This document shows positions 1-8,287 of a stretch of DNA of 52,006 nt, one piece after another (the first letter of the stretch is position 1; every line of letters starts with the position of its first letter). The notes below the pieces were generated by a model, which was given only the letters and a program-made list of their open reading frames with translations, ran no database searches and had not been told where the DNA came from. Source of the DNA: Burkholderiales bacterium (lineage in GTDB: Bacteria > Pseudomonadota > Gammaproteobacteria > Burkholderiales > SG8-39); NCBI GenBank assembly GCA_014860395.1, contig JACZJU010000267.1, positions 1 through 52,006 of the forward strand. The letters are read 5' to 3'. The position numbers and the translations under genes were made by a program.

Positions 1-986
1 ATCCGCGTGTGGTGCAGGTGATGGCGGGGCTCGCCGGCGAATACGAGGTGGTGCTGGTGGCGCGCTCCGATGGCCTGATGGCCGCGGACGTGCGCCCGCT
101 GGTGCGCCTGTCGCTCACCGTGATCGTGGAAGAAAACGGCCGGCGCGAGCAGGGCAGCGCCGGCGGCGGCGGGCGTTTCGACTATGCCTATTTCGACGAC
201 GCGCGCCTGCGCCAGTTTGCCGGGATGGCGGTGGACCAGGCAGTGGTGAATCTGCGCGCGCGGCCAGCCCCGGCGGGCAGCATGACGGTGGTGCTCGGGC
301 CGGGCTGGCCCGGGATCCTGCTGCACGAGGCGATCGGCCACGGCCTGGAGGGCGATTTCAACCGCAAGGGCAGCTCGGCCTTTTCCGGTCGCGTCGGCGA
401 GCGCGTCGCGGCCAAGGGCGTCACCGTGGTGGACGACGGCACCATCCCCGACCGGCGCGGGTCGCTCAACATCGACGACGAGGGCAATCCGAGCCAGCGC
501 ACGGTGCTGATCGAGGACGGCATCCTGCGCGGCTACATGCAGGACAGCCTGAATGCCCGCCTGATGGGGGTGCCGGTCACCGGCAACGCGCGGCGCGAGT
601 CCTATGCGCACTCCACGCTGCCGCGCATGACCAACACCTACATGCTCAACGGCGGCGAGGACCCGCGCGAGGTCATCGCCTCGGTCAAGCGCGGCCTGTA
701 TGCCGTCAATTTCGGCGGCGGGCAGGTGGACATCACCAGCGGCAAGTTCGTGTTCTCGGCTTCAGAGGCTTACATGATCGAGGACGGCAAGGTGACCTAT
801 CCGGTCAAGGGCGCCACGCTCATCGGCAACGGGCCCGATGCGTTGCAGCGCGTGAGCATGATAGGCAGCGACATGCGCCTCGATACCGGCGTCGGCACCT
901 GCGGCAAGGAAGGCCAGAGCGTGCCCGTGGGCGTGGGTCAGCCCACGCTCAGGATAGACGCGCTGACTGTGGGCGGGACTGCGTAG
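1..986 (+). CDS. tldD: TldD metalloprotease, 3' part (5' end outside window)
   Basis: The reading frame is open from the first bases, so the start lies upstream; about 327 of the usual roughly 480 residues are visible. TldD pairs with TldE/PmbA to form a zinc metalloprotease that degrades unfolded peptides and matures some modified peptides. The family's HExxxH zinc motif is present (HEAIGH, encoded at about 324-341). The rest follows TldD closely: a GGGGRF stretch, a DDEGNPSQ block, RRESYAH and a C-terminus ending in LTVGGTA. It ends at a TAG and is followed by a long spacer with no obvious T-rich terminator. Identity is secure; only the N-terminus is missing. Confidence 0.95.
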   Translation, partial: PRVVQVMAGLAGEYEVVLVARSDGLMAADVRPLVRLSLTVIVEENGRREQGSAGGGGRFDYAYFDDARLRQFAGMAVDQAVVNLRARPAPAGSMTVVLGPGWPGILLHEAIGHGLEGDFNRKGSSAFSGRVGERVAAKGVTVVDDGTIPDRRGSLNIDDEGNPSQRTVLIEDGILRGYMQDSLNARLMGVPVTGNARRESYAHSTLPRMTNTYMLNGGEDPREVIASVKRGLYAVNFGGGQVDITSGKFVFSASEAYMIEDGKVTYPVKGATLIGNGPDALQRVSMIGSDMRLDTGVGTCGKEGQSVPVGVGQPTLRIDALTVGGTA

Positions 987-1040
987 GGTACGTTCAAGTC
1001 GCCACGCATCCGGCGTCTTGAATTTGGTCGCGTGCGCAGG

Positions 1041-1234
1041 GCGGCCATTGCGCGCTCTGCGCGCCAACCCTGTTTTTGGTACGGATGAAAAGCGTATCCG
1101 CACCAAAAACAGGGTTATTGATAAGAACAAAATCGACGCGGGGGTTTATCCAAGATCGCCGATTGCGTACGGACAGCTTCTCGTCCGCGCGCAAGCATGG
1201 CGCCGCAGTTGGGGATACCCGTCCATGTCCGGCC
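1041..1234. repeat. Diverged tandem repeat, unit 1, with 21-bp hairpin
   Basis: The unit opens with a 29-base block (1041-1069) that recurs exactly at 1245-1273. A hairpin follows, with arms 1066-1086 and 1096-1116: 21 bp with one mismatch and loop GAAAAGCGT. Downstream of the hairpin, an AACAAAATC...GGTTT...GTCCGCGCGCAAG tract is recognisably similar to the matching part of unit 2. There is no T-tract after the stem, so it is not a standard intrinsic terminator. The exact unit edges are my estimate. Confidence 0.75.
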
Positions 1235-1244
1235 AGGCGCAGGT

Positions 1245-1400
1245 GCGGCCATTGCGCGCTCTGCGCGCCAACCGTCATTTCGGGAAGGATAAAAGCCATC
1301 CTTCCCGAAATGACGGTTACGGGTAAAAGCAAAATCCGCCTGGGTTTCAATCGGCGATGGGTGCGGACGGGACGCCGTCCGCGCAAGTGCGGATACTGAA
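1245..1400. repeat. Diverged tandem repeat, unit 2, with 21-bp hairpin
   Basis: The unit starts with the same 29 bases as unit 1. Its hairpin arms are 1270-1290 and 1298-1318, perfectly paired over 21 bp with loop AAAAGCC. The stem base (AACC/GGTT), stem tip (GGAT/ATCC) and AAAAGC loop core match unit 1. The middle of the stem has a different sequence in both arms, so pairing is kept while sequence is not. A further 8-bp hairpin (1363-1382) lies in the tail. Confidence 0.75.
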
Positions 1401-1452
1401 GGCCGATCGAGCCGCGGTTCGCGCGGAAAGTCCTAGGGTCTGCGCAATAACA

Positions 1453-2304
1453 CTAACCGCGCTCGCGCAGGCTGAGCGTGTACATGCGCCGGCCGAGCGC
1501 ATAGAAATCGGTGATCGCGGCGGTCGCGGCGAAGCGGCTGCCGTCCTTGCGCTGCGCGGTCCAGTCGAGGCTGGCGCGCTCCGACCATTGCGGCGCCTTC
1601 TGCAGCCGCTGCAGGATGCCGGCTTCGTCAGGCTGCTGCGCCGGGGCGGGCAAGAGCTTGTCCATCGGCTCGCCGACGAGTTCGTGCGCGTCGTAGCCGA
1701 AGAGTCGCGCAGCAGTGTCGTTCATGGTGTCGATGCTGCCGTCGCCGGCCGCGATCAGGACGGCTTCGCTGACGCTGTCGAGCACGCTGTTCAGGCGCGC
1801 CCGTGCCGCGTTCTGCTCCGTATCCAGGTGCAGTTCGCGCTCGACCCATCCCCCCATGTCCGCGAGCGTGAGCCGGTCGTTCGCGCTGAATTGACGCGGC
1901 TGGTGATCGATGATGCACAGCGTGCCGAGCTTCACGCCGCCCGCGCCGGAGAGCGGCTGGCCGGCATAGAAGCGCACGTGCGGCGGGCCCGAGACCACGG
2001 GGTTGTCGGCGAAGCGCGGATCGAGCAGGGCGTCCTCGATCACCATGGCGCGGTCCTGCAGGATGGCGTGGCCGCAGAACGACACGCTGCGCGGGGTCTC
2101 GCTGACATGCAGGCCGTAGCGCGACTTGAACCACTGCCGGTCCGCGTCGACCAGGGACACCAGCGCGATCGGCACCTGGAACACGCGCGCGGCGGTGCGG
2201 GTGATGCGGTTGAAGCGCTGCTCGGGCGGCGTGTCGAGCACGCCGAGCGCGCGCAGCGCGGCCAAGCGCTCGGTTTCGTTGGCGGGTTTGGGCGGTTCTT
2301 GCAT
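1453..2304 (-). CDS. GAF-PAS sensor protein without visible output domain
   Basis: This is a 283-residue soluble protein. Residues about 20-160 form a GAF domain of the type found at the N-terminus of many bacterial sensor kinases and cyclases (RLAALRALGVLDTPPEQRFN, SLVDADRQWFKSR, FCGHAI, YAGQPL, LGTLCIID). Residues about 165-280 form a PAS domain (LNSVLDSVSEAVLIA, RLFGYDAHELVG). No kinase, GGDEF, EAL or DNA-binding region follows. It starts 97 bases after pelG on the same strand, so it could be the last gene of the pel operon. Start ATG at 2304 has AGAGAG a few bases upstream. Its ligand and partner are unknown; a role in controlling Pel production is only a guess from position. Confidence 0.8.
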   Translation of the reverse strand: MQEPPKPANETERLAALRALGVLDTPPEQRFNRITRTAARVFQVPIALVSLVDADRQWFKSRYGLHVSETPRSVSFCGHAILQDRAMVIEDALLDPRFADNPVVSGPPHVRFYAGQPLSGAGGVKLGTLCIIDHQPRQFSANDRLTLADMGGWVERELHLDTEQNAARARLNSVLDSVSEAVLIAAGDGSIDTMNDTAARLFGYDAHELVGEPMDKLLPAPAQQPDEAGILQRLQKAPQWSERASLDWTAQRKDGSRFAATAAITDFYALGRRMYTLSLRERG

Positions 2305-2401
2305 CGTGGCTCTCTGAAAAGGTTGTTTCGAAATGAGGGAAATTCCCCCCAGGCTTCACTGAAGCACGGTCGCTTCGAAAGTGCCGAAGCGGCCCCCGCA
2401 T

Positions 2402-3772
2402 CTATTGCAGCATGAACGTCTCGTACTCCAGCCGTTGCAGCTTGCCGTCGAGGATCAGCATCGTCACCAGCACCGTCGCCAGCAGCGACAGGGCGAAGCC
2501 GTAGCCGTAGAACGGCGCGCCCGCGAGCAGCGTCATCGAGGTGAATGCCACGTTGAGCACCAGGAACAGCGTGGTCAATAGCAGCACCTCGGCGCGCTTG
2601 TCGAGGTAGAAAAAAATGTTGAGCAGGCCGAGCAGCACCACCTGCAGGCTCGCCGCCACCACGTCGACGTACAGCAGCGACAGATACAACTGCGAGATGC
2701 CGAGGAAATCGAGCAGCGTCGGCCCCGCCACGAACACCACCAGCACCGCCATCGACTGTATCTTGATGATCTCATAGATGCCCTGGCGTATGGTGAAAAC
2801 CATTTCATCGCGCATCTGCTCGATATAGTCCAGCGACCCGCCTTCGCGCACGGCATCGTAGAACTTGGTGTAGTACTCGACGAAATCGGTTTCGATGCGC
2901 ACCAGGAACACGGCCATGCCGGGGATGATGGCGAGGTAGGCGAGAAAGATCGGCATGTCGTAGATCACCGATGCGCGCAGCGGCCCGATCACCGCGTGGC
3001 TGGTGTCGGCGTTGAACCAGAACAGCAGCTTGTCGGCCCAGATGCCGAGGTTGTAGATCAAACCGGTCGCGATCAGGGTCGGGAACATGGCGCCGCGGCG
3101 GGCGAAGTCGAAGCTGATGAAGCGGCTCGACGGATAGTCGCGCAGCGTCATCAGGATCATGCCGGTGAACAGCACGAAGTGGCCGAGGACGAAGCCGAAC
3201 AGCAGGCCTTCCATGCCCAGGGGGCGCAGCACGTAGGCCGAAACCACGGTGATGGCGTAGCCGAGCGCGAACAGCTGCACGATCTCCTTGTACAGTTTCA
3301 TGCCGGAGAGGAAGATCGTAGCCACCCAGATGCCGCACAGCTCGACGAAGCCGGCGACCATGAGCACGCGGTAGATGTCGGACTGCTGCGGGAACATGAA
3401 CACGACCGCGAGCAGGGCGAGCACGCCGCCCGAGGCCATGATCGCGAGCAGCACGCCGTTGAAATTCGGCAGGACCAGATCGTCTTTCTTCTCGAACAGG
3501 CGGTCGGCGATGTAGCGGGTGAAGGCGAGCTGCACTGCGCCGGTGAAAATAAGGGAGGTCACCATCAGGTAGGTGACCGACACCTGGAACTGGGTGATGA
3601 GCACGTTGGGCACCACCACCGCCGCGCTCATCAGGCCGATCACGAGGATGCCGATGATCGACAGCACCCAGGGTCCGGAACTGATGATGCCGGCGTAGGC
3701 ATAGGCCTGGAGCAGGCCGGTGTAGCTCTCCTTCCTCAGCAGCTTGCGGATCTCGAAGCCTATGCCTGCCAT
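2402..3772 (-). CDS. pelG: PelG, inner-membrane protein of Pel synthesis and export
   Basis: This is a 456-residue polytopic membrane protein with about 12 hydrophobic segments, related to the polysaccharide flippase (MOP) superfamily. It begins MAGIGFEIRKLLRKESY, the N-terminus typical of PelG. In the known Pel system PelD, PelE, PelF and PelG form the inner-membrane complex that makes the polymer and passes it to the periplasm. Its ATG lies three bases after the pelF stop, so the two are probably translationally coupled. Length matches the family. Confidence 0.93.
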   Translation of the reverse strand: MAGIGFEIRKLLRKESYTGLLQAYAYAGIISSGPWVLSIIGILVIGLMSAAVVVPNVLITQFQVSVTYLMVTSLIFTGAVQLAFTRYIADRLFEKKDDLVLPNFNGVLLAIMASGGVLALLAVVFMFPQQSDIYRVLMVAGFVELCGIWVATIFLSGMKLYKEIVQLFALGYAITVVSAYVLRPLGMEGLLFGFVLGHFVLFTGMILMTLRDYPSSRFISFDFARRGAMFPTLIATGLIYNLGIWADKLLFWFNADTSHAVIGPLRASVIYDMPIFLAYLAIIPGMAVFLVRIETDFVEYYTKFYDAVREGGSLDYIEQMRDEMVFTIRQGIYEIIKIQSMAVLVVFVAGPTLLDFLGISQLYLSLLYVDVVAASLQVVLLGLLNIFFYLDKRAEVLLLTTLFLVLNVAFTSMTLLAGAPFYGYGFALSLLATVLVTMLILDGKLQRLEYETFMLQ

Positions 3773-3775
3773 GAT

Positions 3776-5296
3776 TCAGGCCTCTCGCGGGAGCGCGAGT
3801 GCGCGCTCGTAGATTTCGCGGTAGGCGCCGAACATGCGCTCCTGCGAGTAATAGGCCTCGACCCGGCGGATGCCGGCCTGCGCGGCGGCGTTCCATGCGG
3901 CCTGGTCGGCGAGCAGCTCCAGCGCCGCCTCGGCCAGCGCCGGCGGGTCGGCGATGCCGACCACCCGGCCGGAGGCGCCGAGGGCGCGGTCCTCGGGCTC
4001 CCCGCCGTGGACGAGCTGCATGCATGAGCCGACGTTGGTGCACACGGCGGGCACGCCTGCGGCATAGCCCTCGAGCAGCACCAGCGGCAGCGCTTCGCTG
4101 ATCGAGGAGAGCACCACCAGGCCCACCTTCGGCAGCAGCTCGGTCAGTTTCTGGAAGCCGAGGAACTTGACGCTGTCGCCGAGATCGAGATTGCGCACCA
4201 GCGACTTGCATTCCGCAGCATAGGACGGATCCTCTTCCTCCGGGCCGGCGATCCAACCCTGCGCCTGCGGCAGTCGGTTGACCACCGTGCGCATCGCGCG
4301 GATGAAGGTCTTCACGTCCTTGATCGGCACCACGCGCCCGATCAGGCACAGCACCGGCGGCGGCACCTTCGGGCGCGTCTGGCGCAGCGGCGCGAAGGCG
4401 GCGACGTTGATGCCGTTGGGGATGTTGCGCGTGCGCCCGGGCGCGGCGCCGTCGGCGACCTGGCGCAGGCGGTTGGTTTCGTACAGCGCGACGATGTCGT
4501 CGGCGGCGTCGTAGCAGGCGCGTCCGAGCGCCTCGAAAAAGCGTATCCACATATGCCGGAAGTAGCTGATCTCGGTCACGTCGCGCTGGAACAGGGAGCG
4601 GTTGTCGGCGATCCACGACGCCGAGAAGAGATCGATTTTGCGCTCCTTGGTGTAGATGCCGTGCTCCGACAGGATCAGCGGGCGGCCGTGCCTGCCCTTC
4701 AACAGCGCGCCGAGGAAGCCGGCATAGCCGGTGGACACGGTATGGTAGGCGCGCGCCGGGATCAGCTTGTCGCAGATGCCGGCGAGCAGCCACACCGGGG
4801 CGTGCATGGTGCGTATGGTCCAGAAGTAGTCGACGAACGAGGGATCGGTGCAGAACTGCCGGTAGTGGTTGCGGATAAAAGCCCAGGCCTGCTCGCTGTA
4901 CAGAAACTGTTCCGGCCCGAGCTTGCCCGTCAATTCGGCCGAGAGCTGCGGCAGCAGCGCGGCGTCGGCCGCGTGCGCCGTGGGCGCGCGGAAATACTGG
5001 TGCAGCCGCTCCAGCTGATCGAACATCGCGGCGTCGCCGGCGACCGGCTGGATGTCGGGCGCCGCCTGCGCCACATGCAGATAGTGGGTTTCGGCGTGAA
5101 CCACGTTCGCCGGCAACTCATAGCGCGGCTCGGCATAATCCTCGGGGCGGCTGCCGACGAACACCAGCGCGAAACTGAATTCGGGAAAAGCGCGGATGAT
5201 CTGGTGCACCCAGCTCGACACGCCGCCCGAGACGAAAGGGTAGGTGCCCTCCAGCAGCAGGGCGATGTCGGCGCGCTCGGCCTTGGGTAATTTCAT
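3776..5296 (-). CDS. pelF: PelF, cytoplasmic glycosyltransferase of Pel synthesis
   Basis: PelF is a soluble GT4-type glycosyltransferase that builds the Pel chain from UDP-sugar precursors. The 506-residue product begins MKLPKAERADIALLLEGTYP and carries PelF features: FVSGGVSSWVHQII near the N-terminus, SEHGIYTKER in the middle, and the donor-binding half with IGRVVPIKDVKTFI and the SSISEALPLVLLEGYAAGVP loop. I chose ATG 5296, which overlaps the pelE stop as ATGA. A longer open frame reaches upstream to 5680 but runs through pelE in another frame and has no PelF-like sequence. Confidence 0.94.
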   Translation of the reverse strand: MKLPKAERADIALLLEGTYPFVSGGVSSWVHQIIRAFPEFSFALVFVGSRPEDYAEPRYELPANVVHAETHYLHVAQAAPDIQPVAGDAAMFDQLERLHQYFRAPTAHAADAALLPQLSAELTGKLGPEQFLYSEQAWAFIRNHYRQFCTDPSFVDYFWTIRTMHAPVWLLAGICDKLIPARAYHTVSTGYAGFLGALLKGRHGRPLILSEHGIYTKERKIDLFSASWIADNRSLFQRDVTEISYFRHMWIRFFEALGRACYDAADDIVALYETNRLRQVADGAAPGRTRNIPNGINVAAFAPLRQTRPKVPPPVLCLIGRVVPIKDVKTFIRAMRTVVNRLPQAQGWIAGPEEEDPSYAAECKSLVRNLDLGDSVKFLGFQKLTELLPKVGLVVLSSISEALPLVLLEGYAAGVPAVCTNVGSCMQLVHGGEPEDRALGASGRVVGIADPPALAEAALELLADQAAWNAAAQAGIRRVEAYYSQERMFGAYREIYERALALPREA

Positions 5297-6324
5297 GCGT
5301 GCGCCGGTTTCGCCCTGGATTCGGCGGTTTTGGGTTCGCCGATCCAGAAGTCCACCAGCGGCGCCATCAGCGGCGACACGTGGCTGCGCGCCACCAGGGC
5401 CATGACGTCGCGCACCGCGGCGAAATCGCGGCGCTCGAAAGCAAGCTCCGCGATGTAGGGCAGGGCGCGCCCTTCGGCCAGTCCACAGGACACGGCGATG
5501 TTGAAATCCTGCGTGGCCTCCTCGAGCTTGCCGCATGCCTGCAGCAGGCGCCCCTTGAGATACCACAGGCCCGGATCGTAGCTCGCGAGTTCCAGCGCCT
5601 GCTCGACGTAGCGCAGGGCGGAGGCGAGCGCATGTTCGCGCACGTCGCCCTGCACCAGGCCGGTGTATACCAGTTCCCAATGCACCTCGGCCAGCTGGCG
5701 CAGGCAGTCCGCGCGCGCCTTGGGTTCGGTCGCAAGCTCCAGCTTCCCGAGTTCTTCCTGGGTGCGCGCGTTGATGTGCTTTTCCTGCATGTCGAGCATG
5801 CCGTAGGCCACCAGGCGTATGTCGTCGGCGGGATCGGAGAGCAGCCGGCGCAGCATTGGGCCGGAAATGCGCGCGGGCATGTTCTGCAGGGTCATCAGCG
5901 ATTTCAGCCGCACTTGCGCCGGCGTGGTCTGATCGAGCAGCACCGAGCGCAGGCCGCTCTTGCGCAGTTGCGGCTCGGCGCCGCCGACCGTAAGCACGAA
6001 TTCGGGTTGTTTCACGCTCGCAAAGGGTGTGGTGTTGGCCAGACGCGGCTTGAGCAGGGCGACGATGACGGCGGTCATCACGCCGAGCAGCCCGATCAGC
6101 GGGATGAAAAAGGAGAAGCTGAACAGGAACGCGAGCACGAGCACGCGCGGCTGCCGGTATTGCGGCGGCATCAGCGGCAGGGTGAACAGCGCGAGCAGCG
6201 CGCTCGCCGCGCCGTGGACGCTGAAGAACAAGAGCAGCTGCGCGGTGCCATTGTCCAGATTGATCGCCGTGTACAGCGCCGAGAGTTCGAACGCCAGGGC
6301 GCTGAGCAGGATTTTCGGATTCAT
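5293..6324 (-). CDS. pelE: PelE, inner-membrane TPR protein of the Pel synthase complex
   Basis: This 343-residue protein has hydrophobic segments in the first about 95 residues (an N-terminal helix near 5-22, then two closely spaced ones near 40-90). They are followed by a soluble helical region with TPR-like repeats (for example residues about 210-300). PelE holds PelD and PelF together at the inner membrane in the known system. The gene lies between pelD (7-base gap) and pelF (ATGA overlap), as in other pel operons. Sequence conservation in PelE is low, so the call rests on architecture plus position. Confidence 0.9.
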   Translation of the reverse strand: MNPKILLSALAFELSALYTAINLDNGTAQLLLFFSVHGAASALLALFTLPLMPPQYRQPRVLVLAFLFSFSFFIPLIGLLGVMTAVIVALLKPRLANTTPFASVKQPEFVLTVGGAEPQLRKSGLRSVLLDQTTPAQVRLKSLMTLQNMPARISGPMLRRLLSDPADDIRLVAYGMLDMQEKHINARTQEELGKLELATEPKARADCLRQLAEVHWELVYTGLVQGDVREHALASALRYVEQALELASYDPGLWYLKGRLLQACGKLEEATQDFNIAVSCGLAEGRALPYIAELAFERRDFAAVRDVMALVARSHVSPLMAPLVDFWIGEPKTAESRAKPAHA

Positions 6325-6331
6325 GCGGGGC

Positions 6332-7705
6332 TCATCGCTTGCGCGTCAGGATGCGCTTGATCGAGGCGAGCGGCTGCGGATCTGTCAGCGGCACAATGGA
6401 CGCGCGCACGCGCAGGGCCTGGAAATTGCCGCCGAAAATCTCCTGCAGCGCCATTTCCGTTCGCAGCAGGTAGCCGTCCACGGCTGCCGGGCCGGCGAGC
6501 GGCATCAGGTTGACCAGGACGCTGTGGCCGTGGCTGTCGTCGATGCTCCAGGTGACGTCTGGCGTGCGCCGCTGCCGCAGCACCTGGTTGAAGATGTCGG
6601 GGCGCGCGGGGTGCTCGCCGAATTCCAGCACGACGATGTGGCTGGACAGATTGAATTCGCGCTGGATGCGCGTGAGCTTGAGCAACTCCTCGGCGAAATC
6701 GATAGGCAGCCCTGGATAGGCCGCGACCAGGGGCAGCACGTGATCGGCCGCGGTTACGCCGTCGGCATACGCCGACAGCAACACCGCCAGCGTCTGCATG
6801 TTTTCCTCGGTCAGGGCGAAGAACGGCATGCGGCTTACCGCGAGCACGCCCAGCCACCTCTTGTCGCTGGCGACGATGGGTGCGATCACCAGATGGCTGG
6901 TGGGCAGCGTCGGCGCTTTGATATCGGATCGCACGTGCGCCAGCGAGCCGTTCGCCTGCGCGTGCACGAGCAGCGCATCGTCGGATACCAGCGGCGGCGG
7001 CTCGCCGATGGCGGCCGCGCGCTCGAAGCCGCGCTGCGGTTCCGGGCGCGTCGCGTATACCGCGGCGACTTCCAGCTGGCAGACTTGCGCCAGAAACTCG
7101 AGCAGCGCCTGCGTCCCCGGCAACGCGGAGTCAGCGCTGCCGCCGCTGGCGGCGGCGACGCGGCGGCGCAGCCCCGCGAGCGCGTCGCGCAGCGTGGTGG
7201 GCTTGGCCAGCATGTCCTGTTCCAGGCGGTCGTGCGACAGGCGCAGCAGGTAGAAACGCTTGGTGACGCGCTCGACGCGGTCTTCGAGGTACAGGTTGAG
7301 TTCGGCCAGATGCCGTAGACGCGTGCGCCACAGGCCGCTGAATTCGCCGCACACCATCGCCAGCAGCAGGCCGCCGAGGAAGTAGAGCTTGGGCAACTCC
7401 ATGTCGGGCTGCGTCGGCGTCCACCAGTACCAGCCGGCGAGCAGCAGCGCCGAGGAGACCACGCCCGGCATGACGCCATAGCGCAGCGCGATCAGTGCCG
7501 GCGCGAACCAGGGCCAGGGGAACTGCGCGTCGATGAAGAATGGATCGGCCGGGTTGGCCCAGGCCGACAGCGCCATCGCCAGCAAGGTGATCGCGACGGT
7601 CTCGACCCAGACCCAGGGGCCGCCGAAATGCGGGATCACGAAGCGCAAGCCTGCGGCTTCGCCTTCCTCGATCGCGCTGGGGATCTTGTGCGCTTTGTCG
7701 GCCAT
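6332..7705 (-). CDS. pelD: PelD, c-di-GMP receptor of the Pel synthase complex
   Basis: PelD is the inner-membrane receptor that switches on Pel synthesis when it binds c-di-GMP. The 457-residue product has N-terminal membrane helices (about 30-122), a coiled segment (about 130-165), a GAF domain (about 190-320) and a degenerate GGDEF domain (about 330-450). The GGDEF signature itself is absent, as in all PelD. The inhibitory-site motif RxxD that binds c-di-GMP is kept as RTPD (R380, D383). Production here should therefore depend on c-di-GMP. Start ATG 7705; pelC lies 40 bases upstream. Confidence 0.94.
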   Translation of the reverse strand: MADKAHKIPSAIEEGEAAGLRFVIPHFGGPWVWVETVAITLLAMALSAWANPADPFFIDAQFPWPWFAPALIALRYGVMPGVVSSALLLAGWYWWTPTQPDMELPKLYFLGGLLLAMVCGEFSGLWRTRLRHLAELNLYLEDRVERVTKRFYLLRLSHDRLEQDMLAKPTTLRDALAGLRRRVAAASGGSADSALPGTQALLEFLAQVCQLEVAAVYATRPEPQRGFERAAAIGEPPPLVSDDALLVHAQANGSLAHVRSDIKAPTLPTSHLVIAPIVASDKRWLGVLAVSRMPFFALTEENMQTLAVLLSAYADGVTAADHVLPLVAAYPGLPIDFAEELLKLTRIQREFNLSSHIVVLEFGEHPARPDIFNQVLRQRRTPDVTWSIDDSHGHSVLVNLMPLAGPAAVDGYLLRTEMALQEIFGGNFQALRVRASIVPLTDPQPLASIKRILTRKR

Positions 7706-7745
7706 GGGGATGTGGATGCGGCCGGCGGCGGGACTTAAGCCGCGG

Positions 7746-8276
7746 TCACTGCAGTCTGGCGCTGTCGAGCAGCTCGCGCATCAGCTTCTGCGCCACCGCG
7801 GCGAGCGCTTCGCGGCTCCAGCCGCTCTTCGCGCCGACACCGCTCCAGAGCACCGCGCCGCTGTTGAGGTCGATGATCTGCAGCGCCAGGCCCACGGCGG
7901 GTTCGCCGTCGATGCCGACTTTGTAGCGCCATTCGTCGACCGCGCCGGTAAGCGCGTAGCGCGCGCCCGCGTCGCGCGCCCACTTCTGCGCATCGGCCTG
8001 CGCCTTGCGCTCGCTCGCTTCGAGCAGCGTATCGGGGTTGAGCGCGCTCGGATAATGCAGCAGCTTGGCCACGCCGCGGCTCCTCAATACGCCTTCGGCG
8101 ATGGCCTCGGCGCGCAGCCCGGCTTGCGGCACCTCGGTGTGATTGGCGATCGGCAGCAGCGCCCACTGGGCGTCGCGCGCGAGCGTCGCCTCGCCCTGGC
8201 TGTGATCGGTCACGGCGCATGCCGCGAGGACTGCGCTGGCAAGCGCGGCGAATAGCAGCGAGCGGATGGCTCTCAT
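7746..8276 (-). CDS. pelC: PelC, outer-membrane lipoprotein
   Basis: This 176-residue protein has a lipoprotein signal: basic start MRAIR, hydrophobic core and lipobox L-A-A-C with the cysteine at residue 20. PelC forms a periplasmic ring on the outer membrane that guides the cationic Pel polymer to the PelB pore. The mature part has the family fold features: WALLPIANHTEVPQAG near the start and a conserved tail with GAVLWSGVGAKSGWSREA. It lies 11 bases after pelB. A longer start at 8301 would put extra polar residues before the signal peptide and is unlikely. Confidence 0.92.
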   Translation of the reverse strand: MRAIRSLLFAALASAVLAACAVTDHSQGEATLARDAQWALLPIANHTEVPQAGLRAEAIAEGVLRSRGVAKLLHYPSALNPDTLLEASERKAQADAQKWARDAGARYALTGAVDEWRYKVGIDGEPAVGLALQIIDLNSGAVLWSGVGAKSGWSREALAAVAQKLMRELLDSARLQ

Positions 8277-8287
8277 GGTGTTTCCTT

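Larger units (their letters stand above)
987..1452. other. Gene-free spacer with two diverged repeat units
   Basis: The 466 bases between tldD and the convergent GAF-PAS gene hold no credible gene. Short open frames exist on both strands, but they follow the repeats and have no ribosome binding site. The spacer is largely two copies of one repeat unit about 204 bases apart, each with a long hairpin, plus a shorter hairpin with arms 1363-1370 and 1375-1382 (8 bp, loop GACG). Confidence 0.7.

Noticed and set aside
762..1399. Several 100-130 codon frames in the tldD-GAF/PAS spacer
   Set aside because: They are translations of the repeat units and hairpins on both strands; internal peptide repeats mirror the DNA repeat, and no ribosome binding sites are seen.
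5297..5680. 128-residue N-terminal extension of PelF
   Set aside because: It overlaps pelE in another frame, has no similarity to PelF, and the ATGA junction at 5293-5296 gives a better start.
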